A stretch of DNA of 21,914 bases, from contig JAUNBY010000011.1 in NCBI GenBank assembly GCA_030526935.1, forward strand, positions 1-21,914, given 5' to 3'. This DNA comes from Clostridia bacterium. GTDB taxonomy: Bacteria > Bacillota > Clostridia > Christensenellales > Aristaeellaceae. Each line of letters opens with the position of its first letter. Position 1 is the first letter of the stretch. A model generated the notes under the pieces. It was not told the DNA's origin. It ran no database searches and worked only from the letters and a program-made list of their open reading frames with translations. The position numbers and the translations under genes are program-made. Positions 15,880 through 21,914 of the stretch are shown here, in pieces.

Positions 15880-15911
15880 AATCAGGCTCATTTCACCGAA
15901 TGAGCCTGATT
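15880..15911 (+). terminator. Terminator of the tct-cit operon
   Basis: Perfect 13-bp stem, AATCAGGCTCATT (15880-15892) with AATGAGCCTGATT (15899-15911), and a 6-nt loop, just after the citF stop. The downstream stretch is AT-rich (ATTATAAT) rather than a pure T run. Confidence 0.85.
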
Positions 15912-15947
15912 ATTATAATCAGTAAAATATCGAGAAATGACTGATTG

Positions 15948-15966
15948 ATTTGCGTATTATGCAAAT
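15948..15966. promoter_or_regulatory. Predicted operator upstream of the citrate-synthase-like gene
   Basis: ATTTGC (15948-15953) and GCAAAT (15961-15966) form a perfect dyad around a 7-nt spacer and contain T-N11-A. The architecture and ATTTG/CAAAT core match the dyad at the tctC promoter (8736-8756). It lies about 54 bp upstream of the -35 box of the downstream promoter, an activator-like position. Binding by the local LysR-type regulator is inferred. Confidence 0.55.
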
Positions 15967-16020
15967 TTAGTCGAAATTAGCTCCACTTAAGATGAAAAAC
16001 GGCGTTATTGCGAATTTAAC

Positions 16021-16049
16021 TTGCTAATTATGGCTCTTTGGGCTATACT
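16021..16049 (+). promoter_or_regulatory. Promoter of the citrate-synthase-like gene
   Basis: -35 TTGCTA (16021-16026, 4/6), exact 17-nt spacer, -10 TATACT (16044-16049, 5/6). About 32 nt separate the -10 box from the start codon at 16082. It follows the operon terminator, so this gene is a separate transcription unit. Confidence 0.75.
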
Positions 16050-16081
16050 GGCACTAATATCTCTGACTTGGAGGCTCTAAT

Positions 16082-17449
16082 ATGGACAATAGTGAAAACC
16101 AGATCCTGCTTGGCAATATGTTCGGTTTTTGCGACGACATTCGCAAGAATTACGCGGTCGATCCCCGCCATTACCTTTACGGCGCGGTTAAACGCGGACT
16201 TCGAAACGCGGACGGCACGGGTCAACTCGTCGGCGTGACGGGCGTAGGAAGCGTTCAGGGATACATGATGCTAGACGGGGAACCTATTCCAATGCCCGGC
16301 AGACTTTACTATCGCGGCATAGACGTCAGGGAGATAGTCTCTTCGCATATCGACGAGGAGGTATTCGGATTTGAGGAAGTGGCGTATCTGCTTCTTATGG
16401 GCGAATTGCCCAAGAAAGATCAGCTTGCGGCTTTCAGGCAGTCGATAGGCCTTTGCCAGTCATTGCCCGAGGGTTTCAACGAGAATATAATGGCGAAAGC
16501 CCCGAGCCACAGCGTTATGAACATGCTGTCGAGGTCAGTGCTCGCCTTGTACGCATACGATGAAATTCCCGACGACGGCTCGATAGAGAATATGGTAAGG
16601 CAGTCGCTGGAATTGATAGCGCGCGTACCCGTTATAGCGGCGCACGCCTACGCGCATTATAAACATGCCTATATGGATAAGCCGCTCGTCATAAAAAATC
16701 CCCGTTCGGATTACAGTCTGGCGCAAAATCTGATGCATATGATGCGCGATGACGACAACTGGACCGACGAGGACGCGCGACTGTTGGATATATTGCTGAC
16801 GATACTAGCCGAGCACGGGGGCGGAACGCCCTCGTCCTTCGCCTGCCGCATGCTCACGTCTACCGGAACCGATATGTATGCCGCGATGTCGGCCGCCATA
16901 AACGTCGTAAAAGGGCGCATGGACGGAGGAACGGTGTTGTCGGCTCTCAATATGTTCGAAAACATATTGGATAATGTATCCGACATGGACGACGACCGCG
17001 AGCTCACGGAATATCTCAACCGCATACTCGACGGCGAAGCCAACGACGGCTCGGGTCACATATATGGGATTGGCCACGCGGTATATACGCAGTCCGACCC
17101 CAGAACCATTCTGTTAAAGCAGGCGGCGGGCGAACTGGCCGAAAAGAGGGGCTTCGCCGAAAAATTCCGCCTGATGGATAATATAGAGCGCGTCGCGGTG
17201 AGGGCAATCTCCGACAGGTATACGCTTCGAAAGCCCATCTGCGCAAACGTCGATTTATATACGGGGCTGGTGCTCAGAATGCTTCGCATACCCGATGACC
17301 TGTTCGAGCCGCTTTTCTGCGTATCCCACGTCGCGAGTTGGTCCGCGCATCGCATAGAGGAACGTCTCTCCGGCAACCGTATGATGCGTCCCGCCTACCG
17401 CTGCGTGGCTCAGTACAGCCAATACGTGCCTATAGATAAAAGGGGGTAA
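16082..17449 (+). CDS. Citrate-synthase family protein with altered active site
   Basis: 455 residues, full length for the clostridial group of type II citrate synthases (oxaloacetate + acetyl-CoA to citrate). The fold-wide pattern is present: YYRGIDVREI (76-85), EEVAYLLLMGELP (98-110), AEHGGGTPSSF (243-253), GIGHAVYTQSDPR (329-341), ANVDLYTGLV (388-397) and WSAHRIEE (420-427). Key residues by alignment with E. coli: H226 is H245, H305 is H332, R314 is R341, D362 is D391 and R407 is R436, all kept. But the catalytic H264 of the HGGAN motif is D281 (KGRMDGGTV), and the substrate-binding R387 (ARxxGW) is H416 (SHVASW). GHAVY instead of GHRVY is normal in this group. Start ATG has GGAGG 7 nt upstream. 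The reading frame is intact, so a decaying pseudogene is unlikely; activity as a normal citrate synthase is doubtful, and another substrate or a non-catalytic role is possible. Confidence 0.85.
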   Translation: MDNSENQILLGNMFGFCDDIRKNYAVDPRHYLYGAVKRGLRNADGTGQLVGVTGVGSVQGYMMLDGEPIPMPGRLYYRGIDVREIVSSHIDEEVFGFEEVAYLLLMGELPKKDQLAAFRQSIGLCQSLPEGFNENIMAKAPSHSVMNMLSRSVLALYAYDEIPDDGSIENMVRQSLELIARVPVIAAHAYAHYKHAYMDKPLVIKNPRSDYSLAQNLMHMMRDDDNWTDEDARLLDILLTILAEHGGGTPSSFACRMLTSTGTDMYAAMSAAINVVKGRMDGGTVLSALNMFENILDNVSDMDDDRELTEYLNRILDGEANDGSGHIYGIGHAVYTQSDPRTILLKQAAGELAEKRGFAEKFRLMDNIERVAVRAISDRYTLRKPICANVDLYTGLVLRMLRIPDDLFEPLFCVSHVASWSAHRIEERLSGNRMMRPAYRCVAQYSQYVPIDKRG

Positions 17450-17477
17450 CGCAATAAAGCCGCCTTGATTGCGTTAC
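17446..17477 (+). terminator. Hairpin at the end of the citrate-synthase-like gene
   Basis: 10-bp perfect stem GTAACGCAAT (17446-17455) with ATTGCGTTAC (17468-17477), extended after one mismatch by AAG/CTT with a CCGC loop. The stem includes the stop codon. The following GCTTTATCCTT is a poor T tract, so termination efficiency is uncertain. Confidence 0.6.
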
Positions 17478-17515
17478 GCTTTATCCTTGTATATGAGCAT
17501 TCCCTGTTGTTTCCA

Positions 17516-17532
17516 TAGCTCGGCGCGAGCTA
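17516..17532. repeat. Compact dyad upstream of the exported hydrolase
   Basis: TAGCTCG (17516-17522) and CGAGCTA (17526-17532) form perfect 7-bp arms around GCG, 37 nt before the hydrolase start. It could be a repressor operator or a short leader hairpin. No strong promoter could be assigned nearby. Confidence 0.4.
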
Positions 17533-17569
17533 AGAATACACAAACAAGAAGAGAAAGGATGCCTGGGAA

Positions 17570-18529
17570 ATGAAAAAAGAGTTTACACGTCTGCTTGCCG
17601 TACTGATGATTGCGCTTATGACGATATGCGCGACGGGTTACGCCGAAGTAACCGTCGCCGAAGACGCGATCGTATATTCGTATGAGGAACTCCCTCTCGA
17701 GCGCAACGGAATTTCACTTCACCTCGACCGCATCGCCGTCTCCGGAACCGAACCGTCCAAGAGCATATTGCTGGTTCATGGACTTACCTATTCGTCTCAC
17801 GAATTCGACATGAATTACCAGGACTATAGCCTCGTTCGCCTTCTGGCGCGCGAAGGATATGCCGTATGGCGCCTTGACGTCGCCGGATATGGACGCTCGG
17901 GCGCGGTAGAAGACGGCTTCATGCCCGATTCCGACTACGCCGCCGAGGATATTTGCGCGGCGGTTGAAGCTATTTTAGATAATACGGGGCTTGAGAAGAT
18001 AGACGTATTGGGCTGGAGCTGGGGCACTGTCACGTCGAGCCGCTTTGCCGCCAACCATCCCGAATACGTAAACAAGCTCGTGCTTTACGCCCCCATACTT
18101 AACGGCCTTGGCGAAGCCGTGATCTCTGACGCCTTCCATGTCAACGACTGGGAACACGCCGCCAGCGACTTCCAGCTGGACGCAAACGGCGATTACGACC
18201 TGACGATTACCGACCCGGTCATAATCGAGATGTACTGCTCCAGCTGCTGGCACTATGACGGCTACTCCAGCCCCAACGGCGGCCGCCGCGATCTGTGCGT
18301 CGATCCCTCCGTTCTGCTCATCGACCTTGAGAGTATCGCAACGCCCACCCTGGTCATTTGCGGAGACAGCGATCCCTATCTGAATATGGATCTTGTAAAC
18401 GGCTCCATCGAGCTTCTTCCCGAAGGTTCCTCTCTGGAGGTTATTCCCGGGGCATCGCATTGCGCGATGATCGAAAAGCCGTTCTATCACGATTTCCAGA
18501 ATAGACTTCTGTCTTACCTCGCCGGCTGA
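17570..18529 (+). CDS. Exported alpha/beta hydrolase
   Basis: 319-residue alpha/beta-hydrolase-fold protein of unknown substrate. An N-terminal signal peptide (about 1-25: KKEFTR, then a hydrophobic core, likely cut near GYA-EV) sends it out of the cell membrane. The oxyanion-region motif LLVHGLTYSS (67-76), nucleophile S150 in GWSWG (148-152), acid D268 in CGDSDPYL (264-271) and H297 in PGASHCAMIEKP form a complete catalytic triad of the hydrolase type. A CSSC pair at 223-226 lies in the cap region, between the nucleophile and the acid. The start at 17570 gives a proper signal peptide; AAAGGA lies about 11 nt upstream. It stands alone between two hairpins, with no clear link to the citrate genes. 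Esterase or lipase-like activity is the most that can be said. Confidence 0.88.
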   Translation: MKKEFTRLLAVLMIALMTICATGYAEVTVAEDAIVYSYEELPLERNGISLHLDRIAVSGTEPSKSILLVHGLTYSSHEFDMNYQDYSLVRLLAREGYAVWRLDVAGYGRSGAVEDGFMPDSDYAAEDICAAVEAILDNTGLEKIDVLGWSWGTVTSSRFAANHPEYVNKLVLYAPILNGLGEAVISDAFHVNDWEHAASDFQLDANGDYDLTITDPVIIEMYCSSCWHYDGYSSPNGGRRDLCVDPSVLLIDLESIATPTLVICGDSDPYLNMDLVNGSIELLPEGSSLEVIPGASHCAMIEKPFYHDFQNRLLSYLAG

Positions 18530-18552
18530 TCGCCGGTTTTCGACATGGCGTA

Positions 18553-18586
18553 AACGAGCGAGCCGGAATATTTCAGCCCGCTCGTT
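18553..18586. terminator. Hairpin between the convergent hydrolase and YjbR-type genes
   Basis: AACGAGCG (18553-18560) pairs with CGCTCGTT (18579-18586); inside it GGAA/TTTC can pair with one G-U. It follows the hydrolase stop by 24 nt. The tail TCTTTGCGACTTTATTT is only moderately T-rich. It may serve both convergent transcripts; a separate run of seven T on the minus strand near 18618 could help the leftward one. Confidence 0.6.
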
Positions 18587-18639
18587 CTTTGCGACTTTAT
18601 TTCCACGAGCGATTGAGAAAAAAAGCAGTACTTGCGATT

Positions 18640-19032
18640 CTAACGCGCCGCATGATTCTCCAAAATCTCCCGCTGCGTCCTTTTTATAAGCTTACCGAAC
18701 ACGAGGTCATAGGCACGGTCGCACATATCTCGCATTATGTCGTCCGGAACATCCCCGTCGAGGAATACCGAGTTCCAATTCCGCTTATCCATGTAAAAGC
18801 CGGGGACTATATCGGGATATTCCGCGCGCAGAAGCCTGGCAAGCTCGGGGTCGCATTTAAGCGTCAGCAACTCACGGCAGGCGTAAGCCTCGTGCTTTGG
18901 GTCCGGACGGCACGTCGCGGCGAACATCTTTCCCCCCACCTGATAGCGTTGCCATCCCCATTCAACCTTGAAATCGGTCGTCGCGCCGGGTTTCGCCAGA
19001 AGATATTCAACCAGCCAATCGTACTTGTTCAT
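18640..19032 (-). CDS. YjbR/MmcQ-family protein
   Basis: 130-residue protein resembling the MmcQ/YjbR family (PF04237), small CyaY-like-fold proteins whose role is not settled (often called DNA-binding). Seen: a start like MNKYDWLVEYLLAKPGATTDF, a central KMFAATCRPDPKHEAYACRELLTLKCDPELARLLRAEYPDI, split here as KMFAATCRPD (35-44) and LTLKCDPELARLLRAEYPDI (56-75), then PGFYMDKRNWNSVFLDGDVPD (77-97), which carries the family's typical NWNSV stretch. The start at 19032 is set by GGGAGG (19046-19041) 8 nt upstream; a longer in-frame extension lies inside ktrB. It is the last gene of the operon, 23 nt after ktrB. No functional tie to potassium transport is evident. Confidence 0.85.
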   Translation of the reverse strand: MNKYDWLVEYLLAKPGATTDFKVEWGWQRYQVGGKMFAATCRPDPKHEAYACRELLTLKCDPELARLLRAEYPDIVPGFYMDKRNWNSVFLDGDVPDDIMRDMCDRAYDLVFGKLIKRTQREILENHAAR

Positions 19033-19055
19033 ACAAAATTCCTCCCAGGCTTTCG

Positions 19056-20387
19056 TCAGCCAATGATTATCTTCTCCTCCATGTGCCTTACATTCGTCGC
19101 CTCCATGTGCTTTTCGGACATTGCCATCGCGAACGAAAGGCTTCCGACGCGACCGACATACATAAGAAACATTATTACAAGCTTTGACAAAACCGAAAGC
19201 GTCGAAGTTATGCCCAATGACAGCCCGACGGTGCTTATAGCCGATACGGATTCGAACATCGCTTCCTTTATCGACGCGCCCTCGCAGCATAGCGCCACGC
19301 AACCCGCGAACGCCAGCGCCGCGTGAAGCCCTATCTGAGACAGCGCCTTTCTGGGCGCCGCGCCGTCTAGCCTGCGCCCGAGCGTCTCTATGTCGCGCTT
19401 ACGACCTATAAACGCGCGAACCGTCAGATACGCTACTACGAACGTCGTGACCTTTACGCCGCCCGCCGTTGAACCGGAGCCGCCGCCTATGAACATAAAC
19501 AGTATCGTAATAAGCGCGCCCGGTTCGCTGAGGCTGTCCATAGCGACGGTATTGAAGCCCGCCGTGCGCGGAGTGACCGATTGAAACAGCGACGCGAGCG
19601 CCCTTTGCCCAAACGTCATGCCCTTAAAAGCCGCGTCTTTTTCAAAAAAGAAAAACAGCGCCGCGCCGCCAAATACCAATAAGGCGCTTGAGACGAGCAT
19701 TATTTTGGTGTGCAGGCGATATTTCCTGAAGTGGAATCTGTTCGTTATGAGATCGTTCCATACGAGAAATCCAAGTCCTCCCAAAAGTATCAGGACGATT
19801 ATGACGAGGTTTACGAGCGGATCGTATACGAAATCCGTAAGCGATATAAAGAACCCGCCCGCGCCCATAAGGTCGAAGCCGGCGTTGCAAAAAGCAGAAA
19901 CCGAGTGGAACACGCCCATCCAGATCCCCTGCGACAACCCGTAAACGGGACAGAATCTCAGCGCAAGCAAAAAGGCTCCCGCTATTTCGATTATCGCCGT
20001 CGCTATGGCCACGCGCTTGGCGAGGAGCACTATACCGCCTATTTGAAGGCCGCTTATCGACTCCATGACAAGTGATCTTTCGCGAAGCCCTATCCGCCTG
20101 CCGAGAAGTATCGAAAACGACGCTATCATCAGCATGAAGCCCAGCCCGCCTATCTGTATAAGCGCCAGTATGATGGCCTGACCAAAGGGCGCGAATGTCT
20201 GAAACGTGTCAAAGACGACAAGACCCGTCACGCAGGCTGCGGATGTCGCCGTAAACGCGGCGTCTAAAAAGCTTATACTTCCATGCGTGGCTATAGGAAG
20301 CGACAGGAGCACAGCGCCCGTAAGTATTACCGCCACATATCCCAGCGCCAAAACCTGAAGCGGCTTCAATCCGGATATAAACTTCAT
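19056..20387 (-). CDS. ktrB: Potassium uptake channel subunit KtrB
   Basis: 443-residue membrane subunit of a Ktr-type potassium (or sodium-dependent potassium) uptake system. All four pore-loop repeats can be read: AACVTGLVV (50-58), SAFCNAGFDL, TPRTAGFNTVAM and SAISTVGLSLGI, each with the filter glycine. Length matches KtrB (about 445), and the C-terminal GRVGSLSFA and EEKIIIG ending are typical of KtrB rather than the longer TrkH. The start ATG overlaps the stop of the upstream FAD gene by 4 nt, implying translational coupling. The cytosolic regulator KtrA is not in the window, so it must be encoded elsewhere or a distant paralogue is used. Confidence 0.94.
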   Translation of the reverse strand: MKFISGLKPLQVLALGYVAVILTGAVLLSLPIATHGSISFLDAAFTATSAACVTGLVVFDTFQTFAPFGQAIILALIQIGGLGFMLMIASFSILLGRRIGLRERSLVMESISGLQIGGIVLLAKRVAIATAIIEIAGAFLLALRFCPVYGLSQGIWMGVFHSVSAFCNAGFDLMGAGGFFISLTDFVYDPLVNLVIIVLILLGGLGFLVWNDLITNRFHFRKYRLHTKIMLVSSALLVFGGAALFFFFEKDAAFKGMTFGQRALASLFQSVTPRTAGFNTVAMDSLSEPGALITILFMFIGGGSGSTAGGVKVTTFVVAYLTVRAFIGRKRDIETLGRRLDGAAPRKALSQIGLHAALAFAGCVALCCEGASIKEAMFESVSAISTVGLSLGITSTLSVLSKLVIMFLMYVGRVGSLSFAMAMSEKHMEATNVRHMEEKIIIG

Positions 20388-21811
20388 CTTTCTTCGCCGT
20401 TGCCCGCGCGCTTTACTATGTCGCGCGCCGCTATTACGCCGCTGGCGGAGGCCTGTATAAGTCCGCGCGTGACTCCGGCGCCGTCGCCTATGGCGTAAAG
20501 CCCGTCAATGGCCGTGCGCATGTCGTTGTCCACCTTGACCTTGGAAGAATAAAACTTGACCTCTACGCCGTAAAGAAGCGTATTCTTGGAATAGATGCCC
20601 GGCGCTATATTGTCCAGCGCCTTTATCGTCTCGATGATGCTCGTCAGATGCCTGTGCGGGAGGACGAATGACAAATCCCCCGGAACCGCAGTGGTAAGCG
20701 TAGGTTCCGTGGTAGACTTTTTAAGCCTCGACACGTCTGTCCTTCGCCCCTTTAAAAGATCGCCGAGGCGTTGAACCATTATGCCGCCGCCGGTGAGCGT
20801 ATTGCCCAATTGCGCGATATAGCGGCCGTATTCTATGGGCTGATTGAACGGTTGCGTGAACTTCGTCGAGACTAACAGGGCGAAATTGGTGTTTCCCGTA
20901 TGCAGGCTCTTGTCGGCGTAGCTGTGCCCGTTTACGACCGCCAGTCCCCCGTCGTAATGCTCCTCGCTCACAAGTCCGCCTGGGTTCATGCAAAACGTGC
21001 GCACCTTGCTTTCGAAGGTATCGGAATAATATATTATCTTCGCTTCGTAAAGGTGGCTTGTCAAATGATCCATTATGGAATTTGGCACTTCCACCCGAAC
21101 GCCTATATCCACCTCGTTGTTGGCTATTTCAAGGCCATTTTCGCGGCTGACGCCGTTTAACCATCTCGCGCCGCCGCGCCCCGGACAGGCCACGACGTAA
21201 TCCGCGTTCGCCTGAAGGGTTTCGCCGTTTTTGTCCTCGTAGAAAACCCCCGTTATCCTTCCGTCTTCGACGATCAATTGCGTGGCGGTCGCGCGTTCGA
21301 GGAATGTAAAGCCCGCGCGGGATGCCAGCGCGTCGTACATGCTTTCCAGAACCTGAAGACCCAGTTCCGTCCCCATATGCCTGACCGGGCAGGGTATGAG
21401 CTTGAGGTTGTAGCGGGAGCATTCGTATTTTATCTCGTCAACCTTGGGATCGCCGAGGCCGAACACTTCTTCGGTCGCACCGTATTTAAGATATATCGAA
21501 TCGGTGTACTTGATAAGCTCGCGCACTTGTTTAGGCGAGAGGTAGTCGGTAAGGTTTCCGCCGACGTCCTCGCTCAGCGTCAATTTGCCGTCGGAAAAGG
21601 CTCCCGCGCCCGCCCAGCCAGACATGATGTTGCAGGGCTTGCAGTTGACGCAATGCCCGAGCTTTCTCGCGGGACATGTGCGCTTGTCGATTTTCAGACC
21701 CGAATCGAGCATCAGCACCTTTACTTGAGGATTCAGTTTATAAAGTTCAAGCGCCGTGAATATGCCCGCCGGGCCGGCTCCAACGATTATCACATCATAT
21801 TTATTATACAT
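20384..21811 (-). CDS. FAD-dependent protein, COG2509-type
   Basis: 475-residue flavoprotein of the uncharacterised COG2509 group. The N-terminal dinucleotide-binding motif VIIVGAGPAGIFTALEL (7-23) is followed by LMLDSG (33-38). A cysteine-rich segment, CPARKLGHCVNCKPC (C46, C54, C57, C60), leads to GWAGAGAFSDGKL (65-77), both typical of this family. The C-terminal GLYAIGDGAGVTRGL closes the FAD site. The start at 21811 has GAGGTG 5 nt upstream, and a methionine just before YDVIIVG suits the fold; an in-frame ATG at 21835 adds eight unlikely residues. It is the first gene of a three-gene operon with ktrB and the YjbR-type gene. The physiological reaction is unknown. Confidence 0.92.
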   Translation of the reverse strand: MYNKYDVIIVGAGPAGIFTALELYKLNPQVKVLMLDSGLKIDKRTCPARKLGHCVNCKPCNIMSGWAGAGAFSDGKLTLSEDVGGNLTDYLSPKQVRELIKYTDSIYLKYGATEEVFGLGDPKVDEIKYECSRYNLKLIPCPVRHMGTELGLQVLESMYDALASRAGFTFLERATATQLIVEDGRITGVFYEDKNGETLQANADYVVACPGRGGARWLNGVSRENGLEIANNEVDIGVRVEVPNSIMDHLTSHLYEAKIIYYSDTFESKVRTFCMNPGGLVSEEHYDGGLAVVNGHSYADKSLHTGNTNFALLVSTKFTQPFNQPIEYGRYIAQLGNTLTGGGIMVQRLGDLLKGRRTDVSRLKKSTTEPTLTTAVPGDLSFVLPHRHLTSIIETIKALDNIAPGIYSKNTLLYGVEVKFYSSKVKVDNDMRTAIDGLYAIGDGAGVTRGLIQASASGVIAARDIVKRAGNGEER

Positions 21812-21840
21812 AAAGCACCTCGCAAAAAAATCCACTATAT

Positions 21841-21869
21841 ATGCTATATCCTGCGCGCGTTTCTGTCAA
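21841..21869 (-). promoter_or_regulatory. Promoter of the FAD protein/ktrB/YjbR-type operon
   Basis: On the minus strand, perfect -35 TTGACA (21869-21864), 17-nt spacer, -10 TAGCAT (21846-21841, 4/6). The -10 box lies about 29 nt before the FAD-gene start at 21811. No recognisable operator accompanies it in the 45 bases left before the window edge. Confidence 0.75.
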
Positions 21870-21914
21870 GTTCCAAGGGTAAAGATTAACTAAAAAACTG
21901 ATTGTCCATTATTC

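Noticed and set aside
16082..17449. Calling the citrate-synthase-like gene a pseudogene.
   Set aside because: The frame is full length, has a good promoter and ribosome binding site, and conserved motifs outside the two changed positions; substitution without decay argues for a functional protein.
18612..18632. A rho-independent terminator for the YjbR-type gene (run of T on the minus strand).
   Set aside because: The T run is good but the preceding GCAAGTACTGC pairs only a few bases; it is mentioned only in the nearby hairpin entry.

Overview
The window looks like chromosomal DNA of a Bacillota (Clostridia-type) bacterium. Supporting signs are the glmU-like/pth/mfd gene order, a KtrB potassium-channel subunit, a CitX-CitG fusion, a citrate-synthase homologue of the clostridial type (HGGG and GHAVY motifs), AGGAGG-type ribosome binding sites and a CcpA-type cre box. 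Moderate GC content with frequent ATA isoleucine codons, and exported proteins with plain Sec signal peptides and no lipobox, would fit a Christensenellales-like lineage, but that placement is only a guess. No rRNA, tRNA, CRISPR array or mobile element was seen.

Layout. (1) 1-4974, minus strand: a housekeeping operon of a shortened, divergent GlmU-like protein, peptidyl-tRNA hydrolase (pth) and Mfd (3' end cut by the window), read from a good sigma-A-type promoter. (2) 5112-17477: a citrate-lyase island. citXG (prosthetic-group synthesis and transfer) is read rightward from a promoter carrying a cre-like box. Its 3' end converges on citC (citrate lyase ligase, minus). A LysR-type regulator (minus) diverges from the main operon: tctC-tctB-tctA (tripartite tricarboxylate transporter), an AbrB-family membrane protein, then citD-citE-citF (citrate lyase gamma, beta, alpha), closed by a strong hairpin terminator. 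A citrate-synthase-like gene follows with its own promoter. (3) 17570-18529: an exported alpha/beta hydrolase. (4) 18640-21869, minus strand: an operon of a COG2509-type FAD protein, ktrB and a YjbR/MmcQ-family protein.

How it works together: a tricarboxylate, plausibly citrate, is bound by TctC and imported by TctAB. CitDEF cleaves citrate to acetate and oxaloacetate. CitXG builds the phosphoribosyl-dephospho-CoA group and attaches it to CitD, and CitC acetylates it. All six citrate lyase functions are present. No oxaloacetate decarboxylase and no CitS/CitM/CitP-type carrier is visible.

The most unusual points: the citrate-synthase-like protein has Asp in place of a catalytic His and His in place of a substrate-binding Arg. 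The tctC promoter and the region upstream of the citrate-synthase-like gene share the same ATTTG(A/C)-N7-(T/G)CAAAT dyad, which suggests one LysR-type regulon. The GlmU-like protein lacks most of its acetyltransferase domain and has altered uridylyltransferase motifs.
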